Positions 1 to 18,775 of a stretch of DNA of 64,000 nt are shown here, piece after piece. A program made the translations under genes and the position numbers. Under the pieces are notes generated by a model. That model saw nothing but the letters and a program-made list of their open reading frames with translations, did no database searches and was not told the DNA's origin. The stretch's first letter is position 1; every line of letters starts with the position of its first letter. Source of the DNA: Euglena gracilis (taxonomy: Eukaryota; Euglenida; Euglenophyceae; Euglenales); the NCBI GenBank assembly GCA_039621445.1, contig CP154954.1:44247847-44311846 (forward strand), in the 5' to 3' direction.

Positions 1-255
1 GGGGTGGGTGGGTGCTATAGGGTGCCTGCCCCTAGCAGGCACCCCCCCGGGGGGGGATAGGGGTCCGGGCCGGACCCAGAAAATTTTCATTAAAAATGGC
101 CTTTTCCGGGCCCCCGGCGCCAAAGGCGCCGGGGTTGGAGGGGGGTGCCTGCTAGGGGCAGGCACCCCCCAAAACCCTACCCCCCCCCCCCCCGCGGGGG
201 GGGATCGGGTGCTATGGGGTGCCTGCCCCTAGCCCCCCCCCCCCCCCCGTGGGGC
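1..255 (+). repeat. GTGCCTGCCCC foldback repeat, copy 1 (reaches window edge)
   Basis: GGTGCCTGCCCCTAGCAGGC and its inverse, poly-C/poly-G arms, and a central CCCGGCGCCAAAGGCGCCGG hairpin. Confidence 0.55.
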
Positions 256-770
256 AGGCACCCGACTGAGCACAAGCCTGATTCCAATTGCAACTGCAAT
301 GCAGCCCAGGATGGGGGACCACAGAGCGTCCACCTGCCCCCCAAAAACGTCCAAAAGTTTTAATTTTGCTGCTGTCACTGGAGGAGTTCAATCACTCACG
401 TTTCAGAGAAGAGAATGAAAAGGTGCCATAAACACACCCTTTCCAAACAAAGGAAGGAAATCAAAGACTTTGAGCATCCCCTTTGCATTGACTTTGAGTA
501 AAACAAATTTTTCTTGGGTGTGATGAAATGGGAAGAAATGGAATTTGAAAAACGAGAATTTCCTTGGGGGACTTTTTTCTTCCTTTCGAAACGGACATTT
601 GTAATGAAACTAAATATTCTTACAAATGAAACCTGTTTATTGTGGCTCCAACAGCAAAAGCTTCTTGGGAATTTGGAAAAAAGTGCATCAGTGGCACACA
701 ACGCTGCCAGCAACGAAGACCTGCAACGTCCGAAGGTCCGCTTCAGATCGGACATACAGCGAAGATTGAT

Positions 771-6658
<5,888 letters not shown>

Positions 6659-6829
6659 CTCCCCTCCTCATGAGGTGCTCCTGTCTGTCTCCAAACGATG
6701 AACGATATGGAATGGGGGAACCAACGCCCCCAGTGATGAAGTCGGAGGCAAAAAAAGTAAATCTGGCAGCAACACAACGTTGGCAAATGTGGCTGTCAAA
6801 AGTGCAAGCCCACCTATCCATATTCTAAT

Positions 6830-7009
<180 letters not shown>

Positions 7010-8331
7010 CCCGCGCAAGTGTGTCTGTGCATGTCCTGTGTCCCAACGGCCAGGGAGGCCCTGACCTGCCAGCACCAACCACCCCGCAGCCCCAGAGCCA
7101 GAGGAGCCCCAGCGCCAGGGGCAGCATCGTGGGGAGAGGGCAACACCAGCAACCAACACCCCTGCGGGGCACAGGGGGGCTGTGACAAACCGTTCGTTGA
7201 TGTGAAGGGGCAACCCCCTCCCCCCCAAAGGACAGTGGCCGAGAATTGAGTTCCTCCACCGCTCTCTGATTTGTGGCTGACCATCTCTGGCCGCGTCAAG
7301 ATTCGATGCCAATCAGTCCGCACCGCTGTCCACCCTTCTTCCTCCACCCCTCCACCCACGCGAGCTGATGCAGTGGGAGGGTTCCACTGATGCCTCCCCA
7401 CTGGTCTGAAAGGACGCGAACAGTTGGTTTGGTGAAGCGGGGCAACTGGCGAATGTCCGCAGTTCGGGGTGTGTTTCTGGGAGCAGATCATTGAGGGGCC
7501 ATCACGAGGGGCTGCACAGGATTGACCAGCAACTGCCATCAACCCCACACCAGAGAAACTAGCCCCCCACCCAGAAGGTTGGTCACGCCAAGTAGCAGGT
7601 TGGTGGGGTGGTACACGCCGAGGTGACAACTTTCCGGGAGGACTTTCCAATGTGGTGAATCAGCGGGTACCCGGTACCCGCTGACGTACAGCTTCCACAA
7701 ATGCCTTGGACAATGTCCCCTGCGAGCTTCCATGGCTAGGAGACCACAATTGCCGCAGTGTGCACCTACATTATAAGTGCTTGGGTCTGAAGGTGCCGCT
7801 GTCTCAAAACGTGTCTGTGTGCCGCCTGCTGCCTGCTGACGGCTGATGGGCGACCGCCTTTAACCACATCTGTGGCCGCCAGCAACCACTTCCCTCTCTG
7901 GGGGGGGGACTGGAGTCTCCCTTAAAATAGGGTAAAACCACCCTAAAAATAAGTGATGTGCGATGTTGTATGTGACGTCACTCTGGTCACGCGTGACCTG
8001 AGAAGAATGCCACCTGCTCCTCAACCACAGGCACGCATCGCCAGCTCAGGGTCACAACCAGTGTCCGGCAGGCCAGAGCGGAGCATGACGGAACACAATG
8101 GGGCGAAGAAGAGAGGGGAGGGGGGCACCGGCGTGGCATGGGGCGATGGCCTTTGGGGGGCCGGGCAGGGACGGGCCAGCCTGGGACGGAAAGGGGGCTG
8201 CCCGGCCCTCTGATGCGGCGATGACGGAGGGGCCCCGGAGGTGTGTGGACTGCCTGACGGTCAGCGCAAAAAAGGGTCCCCAAGGGACGAAAGACGGATG
8301 GGAAACAGGGGGCATGGGGGCTCGGAGGCAA

Positions 8332-8392
8332 GTGGGGCTTGCACACCAAGCGGCCGATTGCGTAAAACACGGGGTAGACAAAAATTACGTTA
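8332..8392 (-). other. Possible hydrophobic exon
   Basis: The minus strand reads NVIFVYPVFYAIGRL followed by GTGTGC, the donor used by most GT-AG introns here. It could be a 5' exon of the COLFI-like gene or an unrelated gene. No acceptor fixed. Confidence 0.3.
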
Positions 8393-10179
8393 GCCAACGA
8401 TTACGTTAAGAAAATCACGGTAAAAAGATCGCCAAATAACATAGAACAGTGCTAACAAGCTGTCGAATGCTGAAATTAACCGAAATTAGTTCTCTGCTTT
8501 TCATTGAGTAACCGGGACAAATTCAGGTTATTCTCCTCAAAAATGACATTAAAAATCAATATTTGCCAACATTTATTCGCTTTTTTGTCATTTTCGGTCC
8601 ATTTTCGACCGTTTTGGCCTGAGGCTTCATGGAAGAGGGTGTGGGAAACTGATACCAGCCGAAAATGATGGCAAACTGTGGTAAAATTTGGGTACTTTAC
8701 TAAAAACTTGATCTGGCATAACTCCATAATAATACTATCGCCCTGCATGAATATGAATGTGTCTGTGTGTGCATTTGCAGTTTTTGTGTATGTGTATGCA
8801 TTTGTGATATTTGTATATGCATGGTCCAAATGGCAGCTTCCTGATGGGGGGTGTGACAGCCAGATGACACGGGGTGGAAAATGACGATGCTTTTGCAGTT
8901 CCAAGCTTCTACTACATTTTTTTCTTGATGATAAAACACACAGGTGTCATTTTTGAAACTTTCCATAAATTTTGTGTCCAACGCCATTCCCCCCAACGTA
9001 GCAACTCAGTAGGTACAAGACTCAATGGCCGAGGTGACAGATTTCTGGCGGGAAGGTGGCATCCAGCCTTAATTTTTTTGGCTGGAAATGAGTGAAAACC
9101 TCAAGATGCCTTAAAAACCCTTCAATAAGCATTCACGGGGGGATGTGCTAACCTGGCCTGGGGAAAAAATGCACAAAAATGTGCGAAAAATTGCATAAAA
9201 ATCACGAAAACGCAAAATTATTCAAAACTATGCAAAAAAAGGCACTGGATCTATAGAATTTTATGAAAATATGAGGAAAAATACATTTTAAAAAACATAA
9301 TTCGGAAATCAAAAAGATGTACAAAATGTGCCGCGATTTCCAGAATTGCGAAAACCCCAAAATGCACCGACACAAATTGAAAAAAAAAATCCACCAAAAA
9401 TGCGAAAACTGCGATGCGATTTCCCCCCGGTTCATTCTGATTTTTTTTTTCAGTAATCAAAGAAGGTGACGGACGGGGAGGTACAACAAAGAACCTCAAA
9501 ATAAACAAAAAAATGCCAGAATGCCAAAATGCAAAGATGCAAACACATGTAAATTTCTTAAAGACCTACCCTGACGGTACACATTTCTTGAAAAGACATG
9601 GAAAACTGTTCATATTCTTCTTAGAATGGGTTCAAAAGCCATTCAAAACATTTTGAAAATTAATTAAAACCTGAATTTTGGGGGAGAATTCTGCCTTAAA
9701 AAATAAGGAGATTTGGGGTCAGTCAATTTGTTAACATGGGGTCTGGAGGACTCTCGAAGGCCTGAAAAGATATTGGGGGTTTGCCATAAATGATCTGGTT
9801 TTTGGATGCTATATTTCTTTCATTAATGCAATTTCAAATTAAATATTCAGCCTTTGAAGGTTGGGGCATTTTTTTGAAGTCCTGGGTTTGGTTAGCATTT
9901 GCATACTCTCTCTGCCACTCGCATCCCGGTTCTCACCCCCCTTCCAATGATGTATCTGGCTGGAGGTTAAACAAACCCCACCTGACCAAAGGTCGCCGGG
10001 GGGGAGTGGGGTGAGGGTGGCGTGGGGGGCCGCCGGGGGCGGTCAGACACCCCCATCGCCAGCAAAACACACAACAGAAGAACAGCACCGGGCCGGGGGA
10101 ACGACAGACAAATATTGCGGGAAGGGGGTGCCGCCAGGGTACGATAAAAAGGCAGGGGGGGTGGTGGGTCAAGTGGGGG

Positions 10180-10425
10180 ACCCCCCCCCCCCCCACCTGC
10201 ACACTGCACACCCATTTTCGGCTCAGCCGAAATTTTTTGCCACCCAAACTCGACCCAACAGGCGGGTTTGGGCATTTTCTGGGCAAAAATTTGTTGAAAC
10301 TGCAAAGCTTTTTTGGACACAAAACACCAGAAATAAAAAAAAACTGACCTTTTTGGGGGGCCTGTTTGGACCCCCTTGGCAGGTGCGGGTGGTCCGGACC
10401 CACCCTGTGGTCAAAGAGGGTTGGG
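10180..10425 (+). repeat. GTTTGGACCC-type foldback repeat
   Basis: GGGGGACCCCCC-type left arm, GGTGCGGGTGGTCCGGACCC right arm, CAAAATTT-rich centre. A similar layout is seen at 63152-63450. Confidence 0.35.
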
Positions 10426-10499
10426 ATGGGGGCACCCACCCTGCCGAGACACCCGCCTTGTATCGAACCCTGGTGCTGCCTCTGAGGTGAATGGCAGCT

Positions 10500-10637
10500 G
10501 ATCACAAACCAGCCACTGGGGAAACAGACAGACAAAGCACCGCTGGAGGCTCCACGGGTTTCGCACGTGTGCCTGGCTCAAAGAATGCAGAGCCCTCTGA
10601 ATGATGGGCCACTGGAGCTTGACCCACCTCCCCACTT
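10500..10637 (-). other. Possible exon of unknown gene
   Basis: An open minus frame with ordinary composition (RWVKLQWPIIQRALHSL, then QRCFVCLFPQW). No splice site or domain confirms it. Confidence 0.22.
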
Positions 10638-11179
10638 CCGGATTTTCACTTCATGAGGTCTGGGAGATATGGAGCAGCCCCCCAGAGCTTCTCAAAACCG
10701 ACAATTTGGGACCTCTTCAGAACCTCCAGAGAGCTCCTTCTCCCGGACATAAAACACGAAAGAGGTCAGAAATGTCTTCTTGGGACAAAAAAGGCATCCA
10801 TCCAGCGGGCTAGAGGGCTGGCACGCAATCCTTCCTCTGCTTGGGGGTCCAGCCAGAACCTCTCAACCAAAATCGTCTTGGGAATGCACTGAAAATGATC
10901 AATGGCATTCCTACGGGCCAACTTTCACAACACTGCGTGGCTGTCCTTTTCATGTATTTTCTAACCCAATCCACCAGTTTCCCTTTTGTGGTTTCTGCAC
11001 TATTTTTGGCGATCTTCCCCCTGTCTGGAGGAGGGTGACAAAATAACCGGTGTGAGACACCAGACCACATGTATGACGATCAGCCAAATTCTCTTCGCAG
11101 CGGCCAGAAACCTGAGGCCCAGAGGGTTGCATATGGTGTTGGCCACAGTCCAAGTAGCAACAAACAGGGGGACTGTCGG

Positions 11180-14100
11180 TCAGGGGCAGTCTTCGTTGAT
11201 GACGTCCGCGGCGTGCCGTTCGCGTACCGGGGAGAGTCGAGCCGGCTCCAGCCTCGCCATGGAGTTGGTGAGCGGCACGCGACACACCCTGTCACACACC
11301 ACGCTGGTCGCAGCAAGGATCCAAAAATTATACGAAATTCTTGTAAACCCCCCTCCCAAATAACACCCCCCATGGGGTATTATTTATCCGCCCGAAGTCG
11401 CCGCCGAGGGGGGGGTATTATTTGGGGGATTATTCCTTTAAAATTTTCGAAAATCCATGCGACCCAAAATAACACACAAAACCACCCTTTTGGTCATTTT
11501 TTGCACTTGTGGACAATTTCAACCACATTTTCAGGTAAAAATCAATTTTGGCAGCCATATTTTTCAGGTGAAAATCGAAGTTAGCAGCACAAAATCAGGG
11601 GGATGGTGGATATTATCTTTTTCGGTTGAAGTTGGAGCCCAAGGGGGGGGGTATTGTTTGGGGGAGTTAACTGCCGCAAGATGTTTTTTTTGAAAGCAAC
11701 CCTGAACGGTGGGTCAACACCGCCAAAAAATAGAACTACACAAATAATAAAGATCAAAACGTCAGAAATGCTCAGCAGCCGCAGAAGGACAGGTTTAAAA
11801 ATTCACTCAAAATTTTGCAATAAACCTTTCACCCCTATTCTGCTTTCACTTCCTTTGCCCTGTTTCTCTTGGCCATCTTGCACTCCACTCCTTTCAAGCC
11901 CAACACAAGGGCACACCGGGTCGGGCTGTGTGGGCTGCTCGGCTGAGACGTGTCCTGGGCCGGGCGGTCCCCTGCTTTCTGCAATGAAAATGCACATGAA
12001 CTTGTGCATGGACGTGTGAAAGCACACAGGCGCGCGGCCACAGGTGCAATCTGAACATTTTCCCGTTTGGACTGAAGGTGTAAAGCCAGTGGGCCAACCT
12101 TGAGGGGCCAAGTTTTGTCATCCTGAGAATCTCAGGACAATAAGACAAAAAACCTTAAAAATTGCGGCCAAGGTCGCAAGGTAAAACCCAGACCAAATGG
12201 ACAACTTTGCATGAAAGGAGGAGGGGAGCCAAGCACCAGGGGGGGGGGAGGTATAATTTGCACGCACACAAAGAAGAAATGGGTTGGAGGGAACTGTGTG
12301 AACTCTGATGCACATTGGAGCAGTCATAATGTGTGGAGTGTGCGTGCCCAGTGTGGGGAGGGAAGTGAGCCACATGCCTTTTGTGTTGCCTTTGCCAGCC
12401 GTTTGTCGCGGGCCTCCAGCCACTCATGCTCGTAGGTGTGGCTGAGGAGGTCCCCGATGGGGACACGCGGCCCCCCGTTGCATCTTCGCGTTATGGATCC
12501 CCAAGGTTCGAGAGGAGACCAAACCGTTTCCCGCTATGACTTCTCCGCCACAACCCCCGTGGGCTTTTGGGTCTGATTTGCGGGTTCGGCGCAGGGGAGC
12601 GGCGGTTTAAAACTTCGTGGGGGGGGGGAGCTCGGTGTGCCCGAGAGGCACAAATAAGGCAGGTGGAAGCCCCCTGGAGCAGGCCAAACACCAGCAAGGG
12701 AATCCTGCAAGGGAGGCTGCGCTCAGGTGGCTCCACTGGTCGAGGACAGGCCATTGCTTAAAGACCCCATGGGGTCCACTGGCTGTAGCCTGGTGGACCT
12801 GGCACTGGCTCTGGCCTAGTGGCTGAGGGTCCACAAGGATTTCCGCTAGCCAAATTTGGACTGGCTGCTGTCCAGCCCCCCCCCCCCCCCTGGGGTAGTG
12901 CGAACCCGTAAGCAATAGACTGGTCGAGGAGCCCCGTAAGTGTGGTCGACGTCCTGTTTGGTGGGGCACTGTGGCGGCACAGCGAGAGCGACAAGGCAGG
13001 CGGGGGGAACAGGATGCCCTGCCACAGCTCAACTCTGGGAATGAAGGAGAACGAGCCCGGCAGCCTCCATGCCAAACGTTCAGCGTCTTAGGCGGCCGAA
13101 CTCGCATTTAAGGGTTTTTGCTTCAGAATTTGCGCATTTGCGCAAATGCGCAAATTTTGCGAAGATCGTGGACCCTGTACCCTGACACAGGGATAACAGA
13201 TTATGAGCTGTGACACTCCTGTATTGAAGGGGATTAACTCCCAGTGGTTTGATGTAAATGCTGCTTACCAAGTGACCTGGATATGGCTGAGGGTGAGAGT
13301 GGTGCTCTTGTACATCAAACGGGAGGGAGGCACACTGTTACGACACTTGGAAATGGTGCTGACGTGCTGGCTGAACTGACTGGGATACTACCGCCACCGG
13401 TAAGAACACACAGAGCCTCATTAGATCACACACCACAGACAACGTCAGCCAGTCATCATGCAACTGATGTGCGTTTATGGGCGCATTTGCGCAAATAAAA
13501 ACAATTGTGTTTGTGGGCTCATTTGCGCAAATAAAACGTGAACCGATGACGATAAAATGATGTGTTTGTGGGCGCAAATGCGCACACAAACAATTTTTTT
13601 GATGCGCGCATTTGCGCAAATGCGCGCACAAACATAATTGTGTTTATTTGCGCAATTGCGCGCACCAACACGCCCATCACGTTTAAAAACCTCGTAGGGT
13701 CATGGTCCTCATTGGTGTCTTTTAACATGGAAATAAAAATACATGTTGGCGTGCACAAATATTTAATAAACCGCTTTAAAATGATGTGGTTGCAGGAGCC
13801 TTAGAGCACACAAACAAAGTTGTGTTTATTTGCGCAAATGCGCGCACCAACACACATCAGTTGTGCGATACCATCTCCTCCTCCGTGACAGCTGACGAAC
13901 GCAATTCCTCACGTCAACCATTGATTTGCACCACGATTACGTGGGTATAAAATTTGTGGTGAGAGGTGTTGTGGAGAGTTCACTGGAACACAGCATGTGA
14001 CTAGCCAAAATTTGCCTGCCTTACGTGTGTACATTTGCACTGCTGTGACCTGCCCGAACGGCCTCATCTGTTTAGCGGTTAAACACCATGAATTGATGAC

Positions 14101-15966
14101 GTGCAAACGACATAAACGTGTTGGTGCGCGCATTTGCGAAAATAAACACAATTTTGTCCTTCCAGTGTTGGGCTTCTTCCGCTGGTTCTTTGCCACACAA
14201 CTGGTTGTGCGGATCCCGGGTATAAGCCGGGTGTGAGACACCCGTCCCCTTCATTCCCTGCGGACCCTATTCCTTCCCCCTGCGCTTCCCTTGCCAAACA
14301 CCCCGCACTTACCCTCCTCTCCCTTTCCTCCTTCCCGCGGCTTGGTCACACCACACCCACACCCCCCGGCACTTCCTCCCCGCAGTTAACAAACAGCCCC
14401 AAAAACACCACACCAAGGCGCCGCAAGCAAAGCAGTCTGGCAAACACCCAGGACTCACACCACCGGCAGCTCGGGCACACCCAGGGACACAGCCGAAAGA
14501 AGCAACAAGGGCAGGAAAGGTCCCGTTCTTATGGTGCTTTTTTGCGTTTTTTTTCAGTGTGGGCCGGCAAGGTCCCGGGGGTTTCGACGTACAAAGTCCA
14601 TTTCCGCACACCTCCAAGACACCATTTTTCGCCAAAGTCCCGGGGGTCACACCGCCAAAAACAGAATTTCGCTCATTTTTTGCACTCTCTTGTCAACGTG
14701 TGTTCAAATCCCCCTGACCTTCACAGCCGAATCAAAGCAGAATAAAAAAATTCGTAAATTTGCGCAAGTGCGCAAAAAAAAAGAAAAAAGCTTAAGTGCG
14801 AATTAGGCCGCCTAAGAGCGTCGGGTTATGTGAAATGTAAGGTGAACAGCTATGTCCCCTTCCGCCGGCCTTGGTTCACTCGTCCGCTTCGTCCATCCGG
14901 CAGAACCCACTCATCCTGCGCCTCTATTTTTTAACAAAACCTGAGTTCCATCGACCATCGACACCGACGACTCACTTGTCTTTTCGTCCCTTGACCAGCG
15001 TGAGACCGTGATCGGGCGTGGGGGGGCACACGCCTGGCCCTTCAGCCGCAGCACCGTGCCAGGCTTGGTGGTCAGCCGGCAATCGTGAGTGGCCCGGAAC
15101 TGGGCGACGTCCGAAGCATTGGACGGGAGCCGCTGTTCTGTGACACGTTTCATGCGGGCAAACGTGTGTGCAGGCGTACAAATGCGCGAATGCGCATGCA
15201 CAACGTACAAAGCGCTGCTGTGCAAATACACGGAAACACGACCCCACGCCGTTCTCTGTTTAAAGAAATGAACTTAATCCCATAAATTTTGTCAGGGTGC
15301 CTGCCAGTCCAACAGCCGGCTGGACGGTTGTCCATGGCTGGCGGTCGGGTCAAAGTTTCACCACTGGACCACACTCGACACCGGCGGTGCGCGCTGGAGG
15401 GTCAGGAGGGGCAGGCAACAGGGGCCCCCTCGGCCACGCCGCGGTGCACCGCCACCGCGTTCAGCCGCTTGAAATCCCGCCCGTGGTCCACCACCTCCGG
15501 CCGGGGCGGCGGGGCGTGCCACTGGAACATGAGCCTCCCGGCCCCCTCCGGGTCCTCCTTCGTCGGCGCGCCGAACGTATCACTCGGGGAGCTGCGGGGG
15601 CACCGGATGAATGGATGGCTGCCTGCCGGCCATTGGGGGGAGGGGGCAGATGGGAAGAGGCGTACGTGTGGCACCGAAGGTTCGAGGCCAATCACATGTG
15701 TTTAATATTTAATAACATGATAATGTAATATAATATGATATAATATGATAATATAATCTGATAATATGCACATTGATTGGGCTGGTGCCGCAACGTGGTC
15801 AGGGGAAAAGTGCACGTCGGCGGGGTTCCGCATTCACCCCTCGGTGGGGAGGGGCAAAGGAGACACACAAGCCGTGGGGCGGCACAAGGCCGAGGGACCG
15901 CGACACGCCGACCTCGTTGTGCAGGCGGTTGATGACCGGGTTGTTGCGCGGATTGTGGGGAGGCAT
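11180..15966 (-). CDS. CFAP77: CFAP77, ciliary doublet-microtubule inner protein
   Basis: Six exons: 15966-15869, 15591-15436, 15142-15032, 13034-12905, 12473-12372, 11281-11180, together 699 nt (232 aa). Start ATG at 15966 gives MPPHNPRNNPVINRL. Family motifs in order: FGAPTKEDPEGAG, RDFKRLNAVAV, then FRATHDCRL (CFAP77 has RDFVALNRAAV and YRATHD), then YGGPRVPIGDLLSH and EHEWLEARD (family: FGxxTRPSTPIxDLLxxxYxxxW). CFAP77 lies inside the lumen of axonemal doublets, so the organism has a cilium. Introns 1 and 3 are GT-AG (GTGTGT and GTGTGC donors). The exon 4/5 join is at an in-phase ACGGG direct repeat, and exons 2/3 and 5/6 join at GT and TGT. Intron 3 carries the whole 1.73-kb element at 13087-14816. 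Exon 6 is the least certain. Family assignment is by recognised motifs, not by a search. Confidence 0.75.
11340..11672 (+). mobile_element. AAATAACACCCC foldback element, second copy
   Basis: GTAAACCCCCCTCCCAAATA at the left, GGTATTGTTTGGGGGAGTTA at the right, with inner GGTATTATTTGGGGGATTAT. Just upstream of CFAP77 exon 6 in the transcribed direction. Confidence 0.5.
13087..14816 (+). mobile_element. CTTAGGCGG-family TIR element (1.73 kb) with hairpin array
   Basis: Left end CTTAGGCGGCCGAACTCGCA and right end (reversed) CTTAGGCGGCCTAATTCGCA match over about 30 bases. Flanked by AGCGT on both sides (13082-13086, 14817-14821), a 5-base duplication. The interior carries about nine short palindromes of the type TTTGCGCAAATGCGC; no transposase recognised, so non-autonomous. 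It lies inside GT-AG intron 3 of CFAP77. Confidence 0.83.
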
Positions 15967-16629
15967 GCGGGGCCGCTCCGAGCGCAGGCCGGACAAAAAG
16001 GAAGGCCGGGGCCACTGCCGAGGGCCGAACGAGGGACCAGGGACCACTCGGGGAACGCCACAAATGACCCGACCCAGCAGGAGGGTCTTGAGCGCAGCTC
16101 CCACCAGACTTTCCTCCCCCTTCGCAGCTGTGTCTCCGATTGCGCTATCCCAGAGTTCCCATTGGAGAGCAGACTGGCAGAATGGGGCTGCCAGAGGCAT
16201 GGCTGTGAGGGGGGTGTCGTTCCTGGCCCAAATCCATCCCTTGGGCTTCCACCCACGGGGGTACTGGGGAACTGTTTTGCTGGATTCCTTTGGCCAGGGT
16301 GTAGACAGAGAGGACGCTGTGTTCCCCCCCAAGGCAAACACGCACAGGCAGGACGTTGGGAGAGCTGGGGCTGGAGGACACAGAGTGGCATATGCCGTCG
16401 TCTTCTCACCGGATATGTCAAGGCCGGCCCGGGGGAGTTGGGAGAGGTGTGGGGAGAGGGCGGAGGTGGGGCTCAACCTGGCGGCGAGGGAGGGCCGGGC
16501 GGGAGGGACGCCGGGGGACGGATCAACACAGTGCAGAGCGAGTCGCCGGGGCCCAGTGGCGAGTCGCCCATCGCGGCCGGGACGAGGTCGCCAGCGCGAC
16601 ACAGGGCAACGGCACAGGGGGAGGGGGAC

Positions 16630-17463
16630 TCAGGGCTGGGCCCAGTCCGACCAGGAGCCGGCGTAGTTCGCCACGCGCTGGAAGCCGAGGCGGCGGAGGT
16701 GCTTCGCCGCCATGTCGGAGCGGACGCCGGAGTGGCGGCGGCGGGGGAGGATTGATGGAACGGCGTGGGGGGGGGAGGGGGGACGTTTCACGGCGGCGGT
16801 GGCGGCCCCCGGACTGGCCCGATGTGGTCCGTCCTTCTTGTCACCCCCTCCCCCCTGGCCCCGTGGGGCCCGTGTTGGGAGGAGGGGAGGCCGGGGGGCC
16901 CTCCCTGTGCATCCCAGAGGCTTTAGGTGGCGTTTGCCATTAGCCAACGCCCTTCAGGGATCGTGAGACACAATGGGTCCTTCCCCGGCCAGTAGACAAT
17001 GATATCCTCGTCGGAGCTGGGCAGAGTGACGTCGATGGCAAGGCGGCCCAAACTGGAACGATGAAACGAGGAAAAGAGAAACAAATATGCGAATATATAT
17101 ATGAAAATACACACACATATGCGAATATATGATATGTAAATATATATGCGAATATATGTGAATATATATGCGAATATATGCGAATATATATATGCGAATA
17201 AAATATGCAAATGCGTATGCATGGAACGGTGCATTCTTCTTTTTTTTTGTTTGTCAGGTCTGGGGGGCATGGACACAGCTTGAGGTGGATGTGAGGTTTG
17301 AATGGGACGTGCCTGCAACAAATGGGTGCATATGTAAGACACACCAGCAATGAAAATACCCGATCAAAATGAACAATTGGGTGCCAACCCGTTGGGCCTG
17401 TCCCTGGGCAGGGAAGAACGCGTCCCACTGGTCCTCTTCCGCGGCTGTGACTCGCAGCAGAGC
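16630..17463 (-). CDS. Rhodanese-domain protein, C-terminal exons
   Basis: Exons 17463-17383, 17045-16990 and 16735-16630 (stop at 16632-16630); upstream exons were not found. The joined protein reads DIIVYCHSGVRS, then LRRLGFQRV and YAGSWSDW, which is the rhodanese active-site loop (Cys in C-x-x-G-x-R) and C-terminal helix and strand. Such domains carry out sulfur transfer or act as regulatory modules. The catalytic Cys codon is made by splicing: TG at the end of exon 17045-16990 and C at 16735. That intron is not GT-AG: it begins GCCGGGG and ends CCCCCGCCGCCG, so its ends can pair. The previous join is at an in-phase GGC repeat. The first exon is acidic and aromatic; its acceptor at 17463 is a guess. 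Confidence 0.68.
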
Positions 17464-17734
17464 CTGGAGCGGCGCCGGCCTTGTGCTCCGCCCCCACTCC
17501 CCCACCACGGATGCCCCAACCCTCCCCCTTCCCTCCTTCCCCGGAGGGAACTGGCCCTTCCCCTCCTGAAGCAGAAAAAACAGTGCTCCCCATGAAGCAA
17601 ATGGCTGGACTCCACAACACTAAGGTTACCAGCTTCCAGCGTCAGCGTGAGTGGTTAGAGTGCCAATTTAAATCGTTTCTGTCAAAAATTGGTGTTTTCA
17701 CCAATAATTATTTCATTGATAACCCCGCGGGTTG

Positions 17735-17925
17735 AAACCGTGTTTGGGCCGATTTTGAGACTTTAAAAGTCTTAAATCTTCGCCCAAAACACGGTTTCAA
17801 ACAAGAACAGTGTTTTGGGCCAAGGTTTTAGGGGGGCCCAGGGGCGACCACGGCGCCTTCGGCGCCGCGGTCCCCGCCCCTGGGCTCCCCCTAACTCTTG
17901 GCCCAAACACAGTTCTTGACACAAT
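17735..17925 (+). repeat. Foldback repeat with CGGCGCCTTCGGCGCCG hairpin
   Basis: Arms GAACAGTGTTTTGGGCCAAG / CTTGGCCCAAACACAGTTC around GGGGCCCAGGGGCG and the central hairpin; a smaller GAAACCGTGTTTTGGGC stem lies just to the left. Confidence 0.6.
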
Positions 17926-18285
17926 ACGTGGGGGGGATTTAAAATGAGTGTCTTGTTTCGGCCCCAGGAGGGAGGTGGAAAATGTGCACCATTCAGATTA
18001 ATGCTTTGAGATTTTTTTTGCAGCACTGCTTGTGGGCGAAAAACACCACCCCTCACAGATTTTGTCTTTATCTCCCTGAGTGAGGGTCGGTACATAAAAA
18101 TGCAATAAATCAGTTTTGGGGGTGGTGTGGTAAATTAAAAAAAAAACAACCGGAGCCTTTTTTGGGGGGTTGTGAATGTCTGGTTGGTCGGCCTGAGCCC
18201 CCCCCCCCTACATATGACCTCCTTTCGAAAGCCCAAACCAAACCAGATCGCATAAACGTCTTTGGGGTTAAAATACCATGGCACC

Positions 18286-18480
18286 GGTGTGTGTGTGTGT
18301 GTGTGTGTGTAGGGTGTGTGTGTGTGTGTGTGTGTGGATGTTCTGTGCGTGTGCCATGTGCCTGTGTGTATGGTGTGTGTGTTTGTGTGTAGGCGTGGTG
18401 TGTTTTTGTTGTGTGCGTGTGTGCGTTTATGTGCGGGTCTCTCTTTCTCTCTCGTGTGTGTGCGCGCGGGCGGGCGGGCG
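18286..18480 (+). repeat. Interrupted (GT)n array
   Basis: GT-rich with GC and GGGC interruptions. Confidence 0.85.
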
Positions 18481-18489
18481 GGTGGGTGG

Positions 18490-18775
18490 GTTGCCAAATT
18501 CTGGCCTTGCCTGCAAGCAATGGGCCGGCGGGGACATGCTGGCTGGTCGGAATGGCTCCCTGCTGGACCTCCGCAGGGGTGCGGACGTCCCACAATCAGA
18601 GACAGGCGGCTGGCTTGTGCTTGGTTCACACTTCCGATATGCCCCAGCTTGCTCCAGCATGGACTGGGTCAGAGTTGGGCTGGGAGATGCCTCCATCAGC
18701 CGAAATGCCACTGCCCACTTTGCATATGCGTGTGAGCGTATGAACAGGCTGTATCCAGAGTTGGCTCCCTGTGTG
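18490..18775 (+). other. Possible plus-strand exon, strand ambiguous
   Basis: The plus frame has plausible composition (WLVLGSHFRYAPACSSMDW, VRVGLGDASIS, FAYACERMNRLYPEL). The minus frames are open too, and all other genes here are on the minus strand. It could be a chance open frame. Confidence 0.2.

Larger units (their letters stand above)
7010..11170. other. No confident gene
   Basis: 7.0-8.4 kb is GC-moderate with a perfect CAGCGGGTACC / GGTACCCGCTG palindrome at 7660-7683. 8.4-9.9 kb is AT-rich with GAAAA-type runs and no coding signal. 10.2-10.4 kb holds a foldback repeat. Only weak exon candidates (8332-8392, 10500-10637) were seen. Confidence 0.5.

Noticed and set aside
7660-7683. 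Open minus frame across 7733-7580
   Set aside because: It spans a perfect palindrome and two frames read equally well; no splice site or domain decides.
13480-13860. Regularly spaced GCGCAAATGCGC units looked like a CRISPR array
   Set aside because: Repeats are palindromic, vary in sequence and spacing, and lie inside a TIR element in a eukaryotic-type genome with no cas genes.
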